Notes: a model not told the origin generated them from the letters alone. Positions 1 through 5,398 are shown, counted from the stretch's first letter. The stretch: 5,431 nt of DNA from Bacteroidota bacterium (GCA_029573365.1 JAKQGD010000413.1:1-5431); one strand, 5' to 3'. Numbers and translations are program-made.

Positions 1-396
1 GGCATGAGCCGTATGTTCCAGTACGAAAAAGCTCAGTCACGACTGGGGGCGACATTGTGGGACAATACCGAACTGTACCACAAAAACTCGCCTCTTTACA
101 ACATGCCGCGGGTGGCCACACCGGTGCTGATTATGCACAATGACCACGACGGTGCCGTTCCATGGGAACAAGGCATAGAATACTACATGGCTCTGCGACG
201 ACTGGGCAAACAAGCCTGGCTACTCAATTACAATGGAGAGCCGCACTGGCCCGTAAAATGGCAGAACAGACTGGATTTTAACATCAGGATGGAGCAGTTC
301 TTTAACCACTTCCTGAAAGACGGACCCATGCCCGAATGGATGAAGACCGGCAACACACCTCAGCAAAAAGGCATTCTCACTCTGTATGACCGGTGA
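1..396 (+). CDS. S9 family (prolyl oligopeptidase-like) peptidase, C-terminal fragment
   Basis: This is the last ~131 codons of a gene whose start, and with it the catalytic serine, lies left of the window; the frame is open from base 1 and ends at TGA 394-396. It looks like the C-terminal part of the alpha/beta-hydrolase domain of S9 peptidases (acylaminoacyl-peptidase/DPP-type), which cleave short peptides and in this phylum are usually exported. Visible catalytic elements are the segment VLIMHNDHDGAVPW, matching the HGxxDxxVP pattern with the acidic triad Asp encoded at 148-150, and GEPHWP with the triad His encoded at 244-246. The spacing of 32 residues from Asp to His suits the family. 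The tail FFNHFLKDGPMPEWM is typical of Bacteroidota S9 enzymes. The Met codon at 4 is internal, not a real start. The family call is firm; substrate and localisation cannot be judged from this fragment. Confidence 0.9.
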   Translation, partial: GMSRMFQYEKAQSRLGATLWDNTELYHKNSPLYNMPRVATPVLIMHNDHDGAVPWEQGIEYYMALRRLGKQAWLLNYNGEPHWPVKWQNRLDFNIRMEQFFNHFLKDGPMPEWMKTGNTPQQKGILTLYDR

Positions 397-443
397 TTTG
401 TCAAAGGGCCGGTATGAATGATAAATTTTCAATATACTTAAAA

Positions 444-465
444 CAATTTGACATATATCAAATTG
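444..465. promoter_or_regulatory. 22-bp inverted repeat overlapping the -33 element (candidate operator)
   Basis: The arms CAATTTGA (444-451) and TCAAATTG (458-465) are perfect reverse complements around a 6-base centre, CATATA, which is itself symmetric at four of six positions. The repeat covers the -33 TTTG of the promoter before the TPR gene. It has no T-run after it, so it does not look like a terminator for the upstream peptidase gene. An operator for a homodimeric repressor is the natural reading of symmetry plus position; the regulator is unknown. Confidence 0.5.
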
Positions 466-480
466 AAATTATTACTTTTG
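447..480 (+). promoter_or_regulatory. Bacteroidota-type promoter for the TPR gene
   Basis: An exact match to the Bacteroidota -7 consensus TAnnTTTG (TACTTTTG) lies at 473-480, 25 bases before the ATG at 506. A -33-like TTTG lies at 447-450, with a 22-base spacer, inside the 17-23 range reported for Flavobacterium-type promoters. The expected transcript start is near 487, giving a short A/T-rich leader of about 20 bases. The -33 element falls inside a near-palindrome (444-465), so the promoter is a candidate for control by a dimeric regulator. Confidence 0.7.
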
Positions 481-505
481 CGGAAATTTTTTAAAAACAT
501 CATAT

Positions 506-1204
506 ATGGCTCAAAGAAAAACAAGGCCTGCCGGCACTAATGAAGAAGTAGTTGATGTAGTTGAAGTCAAAGGCAGTCAGGTAGACGGTGGCAATTTTTT
601 TGACAAAAATCAGAAAATGATCTCCTATGTCCTTCTCGGACTTGGATTGCTTGCAGCAATATACTTTGCGTACAAATATCTGTACATTGGCCCCAGGGAA
701 AAAGATGCAGCAAATGCGATGTACAAGGCAGAAGACATGTTTGCAAAGGATTCGTTTGCCCTGGCACTTGAAAATCCAGGTGGAGGTTTCGACGGTTTCC
801 TGGGTATAATCGATAACTACAGTGGTACCAAAGCATCTAACCTGGCTAAATACTATGCCGGGATTTGCTATCTGAACATTGGAAAATATCAGGAGGCAGT
901 TGACTACCTCGAAGATTATACTGCTTCAGACGAAGTAACCAGTATCACTAAAACAGGGGCTCTTGGTGACGCACATGCAGAACTCGGAAACAAAGAAAAA
1001 GCTCTGGAATTGTATAAAAAAGCATCATCAGCAGCAGACAACGATTTGCTGGCTCCTTATTATATGTTTAAGGTGGCAATGATGTATCAGGCAGAAGGCA
1101 AAACAGCGGAAGCGACTGAGCAACTCCAGCAGATAAAAACAAAATATCCTGATTCCGCTGAGGCATCCAGTGCAACAAGTCTGCTGGCCAGAATGGGACA
1201 GTAA
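506..1204 (+). CDS. Membrane-anchored tetratricopeptide-repeat protein (YfgM-like)
   Basis: A 232-residue protein with a polar N-terminal segment (1-37), one transmembrane helix at about 39-58 (ISYVLLGLGLLAAIYFAYKY) and a soluble C-terminal region built from TPR-like helix pairs. The clearest repeats are around 113-140 (YYAGICYLNIGKYQEAVDYL), 152-178 (GDAHAELGNKEKALELYKKA) and 185-215 (MFKVAMMYQAEGKTAEATEQL). A basic N-terminus and no cleavage site suggest N-in topology with the TPR region outside the cytoplasm. The architecture resembles E. coli YfgM, a 206-residue translocon-associated chaperone helper, but TPR proteins are hard to assign by function. The ATG at 506 lies 25 bases after a good -7 element and has no Shine-Dalgarno sequence. 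A TPR gene of this type directly before ribH is, from memory, a recurring arrangement in Bacteroidota. The gene ends with TAA followed by a strong terminator. Confidence 0.88.
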   Translation: MAQRKTRPAGTNEEVVDVVEVKGSQVDGGNFFDKNQKMISYVLLGLGLLAAIYFAYKYLYIGPREKDAANAMYKAEDMFAKDSFALALENPGGGFDGFLGIIDNYSGTKASNLAKYYAGICYLNIGKYQEAVDYLEDYTASDEVTSITKTGALGDAHAELGNKEKALELYKKASSAADNDLLAPYYMFKVAMMYQAEGKTAEATEQLQQIKTKYPDSAEASSATSLLARMGQ

Positions 1205-1223
1205 TAACGGATATAAAAAAAAC

Positions 1224-1262
1224 AAAAAAGGCAGGATTTGTGTTAAAATTCTGCCTTTTTTT
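1224..1262 (+). terminator. Intrinsic terminator between the TPR gene and ribH
   Basis: The stem GGCAGGATTT (1230-1239) pairs with AAATTCTGCC (1246-1255) over ten base pairs, including one G-T wobble. The stem is extended by A6 before it (1224-1229) pairing with T7 after it (1256-1262). Hairpin plus T-tract is the classic rho-independent form and begins 19 bases after the TPR stop. It lies only 21 bases before the ribH ATG, so it either sets the ribH level by partial readthrough or separates ribH from the TPR transcript. Confidence 0.85.
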
Positions 1263-1283
1263 ATTCAATAAACCTCCCTCTTT

Positions 1284-1799
1284 ATGGCTTCAAAGGATAA
1301 AAATCTTTCCATCCCGACGACAAACTTAAAATCCATTGACAAGGCAAAAATAGCAGTGGTCACCTCCTCCTGGAACGATGATATCACTGGACCTCTTCGG
1401 GACGCCTGCGTAGCTGAACTTAAAAAATACGGCTGTACTGACCTGATTTCTGTCAGTGTGCCGGGTGCCTTCGAATTACCGGTGGCAGCAAAGATGCTGC
1501 TGGCCAATCACAGGTTGGATGCCGTTATTTGCTTGGGTTGTGTCATCAAAGGCGAAACCAAACATGACGAATACATCAGCAATGCTGTAGCTCAGGGGCT
1601 TATGACTCTGGGGGTCATGTCAGGAAAACCTGTCATCTTTGGAGTGCTTACTCCAAACAACCACGAGCAGGCACTTGACCGGGCAGGAGGCAAGCATGGC
1701 AACAAAGGTACCGAAGCGGCACATACCGCTATTGCCATGATCCATCTTGGATCGGAAATAAAACTTGCAGAAAAACAGAAAATTGGCTTTGGCCAATGA
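1284..1799 (+). CDS. ribH: 6,7-dimethyl-8-ribityllumazine synthase (riboflavin synthase beta chain)
   Basis: RibH condenses 5-amino-6-ribitylamino-uracil with 3,4-dihydroxy-2-butanone 4-phosphate to give the lumazine that riboflavin synthase turns into riboflavin; it acts in the cytoplasm, usually as a pentamer or 60-mer capsid. The protein has 171 residues, slightly longer than the usual ~155 because of an N-terminal extension of about 20. Family motifs appear in order: SSWNDDIT (28-35, the aromatic residue that stacks on the pyrimidine), VPGAFELP (59-66), GCVIKGETKHDEY (85-97, with catalytic His94), FGVLTPNNHEQALDRAG (119-135, with phosphate-binding Arg133) and KHGNKGTEAA (137-146). In the last motif Thr143 replaces the Trp common in GNKGWEAA. 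The ATG at 1284 follows a terminator by 21 bases and has no Shine-Dalgarno sequence. No room exists for an FMN riboswitch upstream. The hydrolase gene follows after 23 bases, probably in the same transcript. Confidence 0.97.
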   Translation: MASKDKNLSIPTTNLKSIDKAKIAVVTSSWNDDITGPLRDACVAELKKYGCTDLISVSVPGAFELPVAAKMLLANHRLDAVICLGCVIKGETKHDEYISNAVAQGLMTLGVMSGKPVIFGVLTPNNHEQALDRAGGKHGNKGTEAAHTAIAMIHLGSEIKLAEKQKIGFGQ

Positions 1800-1822
1800 T
1801 ATAATACCACAATTAAACAAAC

Positions 1823-2674
1823 ATGAGGCTTCATACAATAGAAACCGGAAAATTTAAGCTCGATGGCGGAGCTATGTTCGGAGTAGTCCCAAAAAGGATG
1901 TGGAACAAACTCAATCCCGCAGATGACGAAAACCTCTGTACATGGCAGATGAGATGTTTGCTCGTGGAGGACGGTGACAGGAAAATCCTCATAGATACCG
2001 GCGTGGGCAATAAACAGGATGACAAGTTCAGGAAGCACTTTTACCCGCATGACGACAAGTCTTTTGAAGAATCGTTGGGGGCCGTCGGCCTTACGACCGA
2101 AGATATCACCGACGTACTGCTTACCCATTTTCATTTCGACCATGTCGGTGGCTCGCTGAGTTATGATTCAAAAGGTGATATTGTCCCGGTTTTCCCTAAT
2201 GCAGTTTACTGGACCAATGAACTTCACTACAACTGGGCCTTTACACCCAATGCCCGCGAAGCTGCTTCCTTTCTCAAAGAAAATTTTGTTCCTCTGCGTG
2301 AGCAGGGTTTACTAAAATTTATGGATGTACAGGAAGGAGTCCGGTTTTCTGACCACATAACATTGGGCTTCGTATATGGCCATACCGAGGCGATGATGAT
2401 ACCTTATATCAACCTGCCTTCCGGCAATACGCTGGTGTATTGTGCTGACCTTTTCCCTTCACATCATCACATACCTTTGCCCTATGTCATGGCGTACGAT
2501 GTCAGGCCCCTGGACAGTCTCAAAGAAAGACAAACCCTCCACGAAAGAGCTTCAGATGGCAAACATTTCTTGTTTTTTGAGCACGACCCCACTGTAGCTT
2601 GCGGAAATATAATAAAATCCGACACTGGCAAGGTCGTCTTTGGAAGGGAGTTTAGCTTGAATGAAATTGTTTAA
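1823..2674 (+). CDS. Metallo-beta-lactamase-fold hydrolase (lactonase-like)
   Basis: A 283-residue cytoplasmic protein (no signal peptide) with a complete dinuclear metal site of the MBL fold. THFHFDHVGG at 101-110 gives His102, His104, Asp106 and His107; the third His is His187 in YGHTEAMM, the bridging Asp is Asp209 in VYCADLFPS, and the last His is His254 in FEHDP. ILIDTGVGN at 55-63 is the conserved strand-turn before it. This ligand set and size match the glyoxalase II/AHL-lactonase-like branch (COG0491), whose members hydrolyse thioesters, lactones or phosphoesters. At the third His, GHTEA replaces the GHTPGH often seen in lactonases, so the substrate cannot be named. It starts 23 bases after ribH in the same direction with no visible promoter or terminator between, so the two are likely co-transcribed. 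It converges on the minus-strand cluster, with only 24 bases between stop codons. Confidence 0.92.
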   Translation: MRLHTIETGKFKLDGGAMFGVVPKRMWNKLNPADDENLCTWQMRCLLVEDGDRKILIDTGVGNKQDDKFRKHFYPHDDKSFEESLGAVGLTTEDITDVLLTHFHFDHVGGSLSYDSKGDIVPVFPNAVYWTNELHYNWAFTPNAREAASFLKENFVPLREQGLLKFMDVQEGVRFSDHITLGFVYGHTEAMMIPYINLPSGNTLVYCADLFPSHHHIPLPYVMAYDVRPLDSLKERQTLHERASDGKHFLFFEHDPTVACGNIIKSDTGKVVFGREFSLNEIV

Positions 2675-2698
2675 AATTATACCCGGAAGTGAGGAAAA

Positions 2699-3583
2699 TC
2701 AATTGTCTCCTCTTCTCTTGACGGTAAACACCCGGCTTACATTAAATCCAAAATGAATCCCTCCGTTTGACCATGAATTGGTTGTCTCCGTAATAAATCC
2801 TTTTTCAATCATAGAGGTGCTGTTAGTAAAATGAAGTTGGAACACATGCCCACCGGTTTCAATGTCAAATCCTGCTGAAAGAGAGTTGTTGATTCCATCT
2901 GCCACCTGATTGGGTAGCAAATAGATGTACTCAGCATTGAGGGCAATCCTTTTTGACAATTTGATGCGACCCGCCGCACCCAGAGCATAAACATCATTTT
3001 TTTCGGCATTGGTTTTGACCAGGTTTCTGTGCACCATGGTCGGGCTGAGTTGTAACGTAAAAGACTCGCTGAACTTCCTGCCTATGATCAGCTGTGTTGT
3101 ATAATACAGGCGGCTTGAAAAATGGTTGTCCCGGTCAGGATTTTCCCACTTCAGTGTTTGGATCGCTGAGGTGAGCAATAAGGCTGCTGTTATAGGCATG
3201 TTTCTTTTACCCGTGCTCTGACGTAAAAATTTATACTTGACAAAACCGTCATAAGCTTTTTGAAAACTGCTTCTTCCTACTCCTACGGTCAGTCTGTCAG
3301 TCACCCCATAATCAAGCCCAAGCCTGATACTGGCATTGTCCAGACCAAACAGTTCGTAAAAACCTCCATTGAGTGTCCCAAATCTGTGGCTGATTTTGAA
3401 GTCCAGCACACCCCCTGCAGTATTTTCCAGAGAGTGCAGATTGATAACTCGGTTTGTCTTAAAGCTTGCAGTTGTATAGTCTGTGGTTTCTTCTTCGCCC
3501 AGTAAACCCAGAAGGTCATCCTGGGCATAAAGATGTATACTTGAAACCAAGAGGAGGAAAACCGGTAAAATAAGGCTTTTCAT
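2699..3583 (-). CDS. DUF5777-like outer-membrane beta-barrel protein
   Basis: A 294-residue protein with a Sec signal peptide (MKSLILPVFLLLVSSIHLYA, cleavage expected before QDDLL). The rest alternates short amphipathic strands with polar turns: VLDFKISHRFGTLNGGFYEL, IRLGLDYGVTDRLTVGVG, YTTQLIIGRKFSESFTLQLSP, GAAGRIKLSKRIALNAEYIYL and a last strand HFGFNVSRVFTVK. This is the pattern of an outer-membrane barrel. Strong features are IRLGLDYGVTDRLTVGVGRS and the NSWSNGGIHFGFN closing region, which I associate with the DUF5777 family of Bacteroidota; that assignment is from memory. No enzymatic motif is visible, so a channel or structural role is inferred. It is the last gene of the minus-strand cluster, 12 bases downstream of the YceI gene, so translation and transcription are probably coupled to it. 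Confidence 0.85.
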   Translation of the reverse strand: MKSLILPVFLLLVSSIHLYAQDDLLGLLGEEETTDYTTASFKTNRVINLHSLENTAGGVLDFKISHRFGTLNGGFYELFGLDNASIRLGLDYGVTDRLTVGVGRSSFQKAYDGFVKYKFLRQSTGKRNMPITAALLLTSAIQTLKWENPDRDNHFSSRLYYTTQLIIGRKFSESFTLQLSPTMVHRNLVKTNAEKNDVYALGAAGRIKLSKRIALNAEYIYLLPNQVADGINNSLSAGFDIETGGHVFQLHFTNSTSMIEKGFITETTNSWSNGGIHFGFNVSRVFTVKRRGDN

Positions 3584-3595
3584 ATAAGGATACTT

Positions 3596-4150
3596 TTATT
3601 GTTTCAACATTTCGAGGGCTGAAGTAATCTTTATTTTGACCGTCTTGGCTATCTGATCTTTGACCAGTGACGGTATATTGATTTTATAATCTGCCAGGAC
3701 TACATTAAACTCCGCTGTTGCCTCTACTTTGCCATTGTTGACCACTATCTGACCATCGGTCATGACCTTCTTGGTGACACCATGCATAGTGAGGTCACCC
3801 GACACCTTGACAGCATATTTGCCGTTTTTAGTGAGGTCTATGGTTTCAAAATTTTCTATGGCTCCCTTGAAAGTGGCCTTCGGATATTTATTGCTTTCCA
3901 TATAATTTTCATTGAAATGCTCCTGCATGAGGGCCTTTTCAAACTGGAATCCCTTGACCAGGGCTGCCGCTTCAAGCTTACCAGTTTCGCTGTCATAAAC
4001 TATACTTGCTGACTTATTGTGAGCGTCAAACTTTTCAAGCTTGGTTTCCGAATAAAACGAAATGTGACCTGTCTTTGTAAAATACTTCTGGCCACTGACC
4101 GCAGTCAATACAAAGGTCATCATTACAATCGATAAAATGCTCTGCTTCAT
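3596..4150 (-). CDS. Secreted YceI family protein (lipocalin-like, possible isoprenoid binder)
   Basis: A 184-residue protein with a Sec signal peptide of about 20 residues (MKQSILSIVMMTFVLTAVSG, then QKYF), so it is periplasmic or exported. The mature part covers one full YceI domain. Diagnostic segments are GHISFYSET at 28-36 (first strand), HFNENYMESNKYPKATFKG at 78-96 (the family's F...YP.a.F.g region), GDLTMHGVTK at 118-127 (the family signature LtihGvtk) and FNVVLADYKINIPSL at 148-162. YceI domains form an elongated lipocalin-like barrel; the Thermus homologue TT1927b was crystallised with a polyisoprenoid in its cavity, but the physiological ligand is generally unknown. It lies 12 bases before the barrel gene and 123 bases after the OB-fold gene; that leader contains inverted repeats but no clear TAnnTTTG promoter. 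Confidence 0.95.
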   Translation of the reverse strand: MKQSILSIVMMTFVLTAVSGQKYFTKTGHISFYSETKLEKFDAHNKSASIVYDSETGKLEAAALVKGFQFEKALMQEHFNENYMESNKYPKATFKGAIENFETIDLTKNGKYAVKVSGDLTMHGVTKKVMTDGQIVVNNGKVEATAEFNVVLADYKINIPSLVKDQIAKTVKIKITSALEMLKQ

Positions 4151-4183
4151 TGCTTAAAATTTGTTGTATGTGAAAAAACTTTT

Positions 4184-4233
4184 ACCGGCCCTCCTCCTTT
4201 GGGCCATTACCTAAGACGAGAAACCATGCCGGT
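4184..4233 (-). other. Structured leader before the YceI gene: two mutually exclusive hairpins
   Basis: In the minus-strand transcript, GGCCC and GGGCC (4201-4205 and 4187-4191) can form a short hairpin whose 9-base loop reads AAAGGAGGA. A longer-range pair, ACCGGC with GCCGGT (4228-4233 and 4184-4189), overlaps one arm of the first, so both cannot form together. A T6 run (4173-4178) follows, but 8 bases beyond the hairpin base, too far for a normal intrinsic terminator. It lies 34 to 83 bases upstream of the YceI start. Processing, attenuation or chance are all possible. Confidence 0.3.
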
Positions 4234-4263
4234 CTGTTATCCACTTTGCATTAATGTTAAGTT

Positions 4264-4299
4264 AAAAAAAGGCTCATTGACCTGTTGCCACAACCGAGC
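4264..4299 (-). terminator. Weak terminator-like hairpin at the end of the OB-fold gene
   Basis: On the minus strand, GCTC (4299-4296) can pair with GAGC (4275-4272), enclosing the small hairpin GTTG-TGG-CAAC (4294-4284), and T7 (4270-4264) follows directly. The outer stem is only four base pairs and the inner part has an asymmetric loop, so stability is doubtful. The structure includes the stop codon of the OB-fold gene. If functional it would lower readthrough into the YceI and barrel genes, splitting the cluster into two expression levels. Confidence 0.3.
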
Positions 4300-4684
4300 A
4301 CCTGGATAAAACAATGTCATCAAGCTTGCCAGTACAGTACCCCTTCACTCTGACCTTGTCACCTTGCTTGAGCGTTTTGGTTACTTCCTGCGACTCAAAT
4401 TCACAAATGATCGCAGCCATGGGATTTCCGGAATCCATTGTCAAGCTAGAACCCTTTTCCGGTGCATTGACGCTTGTAATGATGCCCTCCACCTCCACAA
4501 GCTTGTCGAGATATTTTGCGTTGGCGGCATTTTCGTCGGATTCGTAAGCACTAAGAAGTTCCTGAGGACTCATAACCACATCAGCCTTGGCCGTTGCCGT
4601 GTCAGTATGTTTTTTATTATACATCTTGTAGCCCGCAAATCCTGCAACCGCAGCCACAAGCACAAAAACAATCCATTTTTTCAT
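4274..4684 (-). CDS. Membrane-anchored OB-fold protein (tRNA_anti-like family)
   Basis: A 136-residue protein with an N-terminal hydrophobic segment at about 4-20 (WIVFVLVAAVAGFAGYK) after two lysines. It lacks a lipobox Cys and a clear cleavage site, so it is probably a signal anchor with the rest in the periplasm. Residues 38-135 resemble the tRNA_anti-like OB-fold domain (PF12869) of Bacteroidota membrane proteins and lipoproteins: LLSAYESDENAANAKYLDK, LVEVEGIITSV, AAIICEFESQE, LKQGDKVRVKGYCTG and DIVLSRCSVV. Three cysteines remain (94, 117, 129), and the last two sit in the conserved G.C.G...di.l..C pattern. Despite the family name, a nucleic-acid role is unlikely for an extracytoplasmic protein, and its function is unknown. 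It starts 20 bases after the cytochrome gene, so co-transcription is likely. Confidence 0.85.
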   Translation of the reverse strand: MKKWIVFVLVAAVAGFAGYKMYNKKHTDTATAKADVVMSPQELLSAYESDENAANAKYLDKLVEVEGIITSVNAPEKGSSLTMDSGNPMAAIICEFESQEVTKTLKQGDKVRVKGYCTGKLDDIVLSRCSVVATGQ

Positions 4685-4704
4685 TTACATTATTTTTTGA
4701 TTGG

Positions 4705-5067
4705 TCAATTGTCCGGACTTCCTGCCTGTACCCAGGCTTTGATCTTCCTTATTTTGCATTCATCAAGTTTGGATGCATCTTTTGGCATTGCCGAAAACCC
4801 GGAAGCATGTGTGACACTGCCTACCAGAGAGCCATTTTCAGCACTGGCCTTTAATGCTGCATGACCCTCCAGATTAAGGCCACCACCTATACTAGACCCA
4901 TTAAAATGACAATTGAGACAGCTGGTAGCCATGATGGGTACAATATCTAATGAATAACTGATATTGGATGTATCACACGACACCGGAGGATACAGGTCCT
5001 CTTCAGAATCATAGTAACAACCCGCCAATGCCAGGAATAGAAGAACTACAGCTACTTTTGAATACAT
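4705..5067 (-). CDS. Cytochrome c lipoprotein, single haem
   Basis: A 120-residue protein with a lipoprotein signal peptide: MYSKVAVVLLFLALAGC with lipobox LALAGC and acylated Cys17. It should sit in the inner or outer membrane facing the periplasm. The haem-c motif CLNCH is at 50-54, and Met94 in SGFSAMPKD is the likely second axial ligand; the fold ends with the helix CKIRKIKAWVQAGSPDN typical of small class-I-like cytochromes (SYSLDIVPIMATSCLNCH resembles domains fused to planctomycete and Bacteroidota oxidoreductases). Cys31 and Cys104 are extra and could form a disulfide. The frame is open up to an ATG at 5175, but that adds 36 residues unlike a signal peptide, and the -7 promoter element at 5087-5094 lies inside the extension; I therefore start at 5067. 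It is the first gene of the minus-strand cluster. An electron-transfer role is inferred from the haem site; its partner is unknown. Confidence 0.9.
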   Translation of the reverse strand: MYSKVAVVLLFLALAGCYYDSEEDLYPPVSCDTSNISYSLDIVPIMATSCLNCHFNGSSIGGGLNLEGHAALKASAENGSLVGSVTHASGFSAMPKDASKLDECKIRKIKAWVQAGSPDN

Positions 5068-5086
5068 TTTATAATAATATTTAATA

Positions 5087-5094
5087 CAAAGATA
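5087..5094 (-). promoter_or_regulatory. -7 element of the promoter for the cytochrome c / YceI / barrel cluster
   Basis: The minus strand reads TATCTTTG here, an exact match to TAnnTTTG, 19 bases before the ATG at 5067. The transcript would start near 5080 with a very short leader. No clean TTTG -33 element is present; the best sequence at the right distance is TTATG, around 5114-5119. This makes the promoter possibly dependent on an activator, and a perfect palindrome lies about 90 bases upstream of the expected start. Confidence 0.6.
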
Positions 5095-5159
5095 AAGTGC
5101 CAATTTGTTTCTGGCATAATTTTTTGACCCACGATTTAAAAGTAAATCTTTATTATTAG

Positions 5160-5179
5160 ACATTTGTTGCAACAAATGT
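5160..5179. promoter_or_regulatory. Perfect 20-bp palindrome, candidate regulator site
   Basis: ACATTTGTTGCAACAAATGT is identical to its reverse complement over all 20 bases. It is centred about 90 bases upstream of the predicted start of the minus-strand cluster and about 156 bases before the tRNA gene. On the plus strand it is followed after two bases by T7 (5182-5188), so it could also fold as a 7-bp hairpin with loop TTGCAA and act as a terminator for leftward-flanking antisense transcription. The central TGTTGCAACA is the kind of symmetric site bound by homodimeric helix-turn-helix regulators; no regulator gene is in the window. Confidence 0.5.
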
Positions 5180-5325
5180 ACTTTTTTTAGTGGTTATTTT
5201 TTGAGTCGCCCGACCAGGATCACCAAATATGTCACTAAAACAATCACAGTTTCGATATATAAAATTTATTTTGTTCTGCTTTTTACACTAATTCCATTTT
5301 GACGTAACTTGGCTGCTGGAATCAA

Positions 5326-5398
5326 GCCAGATTAGCTCAGTCGGTAGAGCGGCTGTTTCGTAATCAGCAGGTCGCGGGTTCGAGTCCCGTGTCTGGCT
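5326..5398 (+). tRNA. tRNA-Thr (anticodon CGT)
   Basis: A 73-base cloverleaf fits fully. Acceptor arms GCCAGAT and GTCTGGC pair over seven positions (last a T-G wobble), the D arm is GCTC-AGTCGGTA-GAGC, the anticodon loop is TTCGTAA with anticodon CGT at 34-36 (reads ACG, threonine), the variable loop is AGGTC, and the T arm is GCGGG-TTCGAGT-CCCGT. The discriminator base is T and no CCA is encoded, so CCA must be added after transcription, as is common in Bacteroidota. The anticodon stem GCTGT/TCAGC ends in a T-T mismatch at positions 31-39 next to the loop. The sequence around the anticodon (TTCGTAA) is the same as in E. coli thrW. Confidence 0.95.

Noticed and set aside
1063..1070. Internal -7-like element TATGTTTA in the TPR gene as a ribH promoter
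   Set aside because: It departs from the consensus at the last base, has only a 14-base spacer to the nearest TTTG, and lies upstream of the strong terminator, so it would not bypass it.
2675..2712. Bidirectional terminator between the convergent hydrolase and barrel genes
   Set aside because: GAGGA (2691-2695) and TCCTC (2708-2712) can pair, but the stem is five base pairs with a 12-base loop and no T-run on either strand, and it lies partly inside the barrel coding region.
4274..4684. OB-fold protein as a CcmE haem chaperone
   Set aside because: Topology and fold are similar, but the His-containing haem attachment motif of CcmE is missing and the conserved segments fit the tRNA_anti-like family better.
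5068..5175. N-terminal extension of the cytochrome gene to the ATG at 5175
   Set aside because: The extra 36 residues are polar and basic with no export signal, they would bury the lipoprotein signal peptide, and the exact -7 promoter element at 5087-5094 lies within them.
5203..5222. Possible remnant of a tRNA 3' end on the minus strand (ATCCTGGTCGGGCGA)
   Set aside because: It resembles the end of a T-arm plus acceptor strand, but no T-loop sequence precedes it, no matching acceptor 5' strand exists nearby and it does not match the neighbouring tRNA-Thr; too short to call an attachment site.
5294..5312. Promoter for the tRNA gene
   Set aside because: CCATTTTG (5294-5301, two mismatches to the -7 consensus, with TTTG 20 bases upstream) and TAACTTGG (5305-5312, one mismatch, no -33) are both possible, and I cannot choose between them, so none is annotated.
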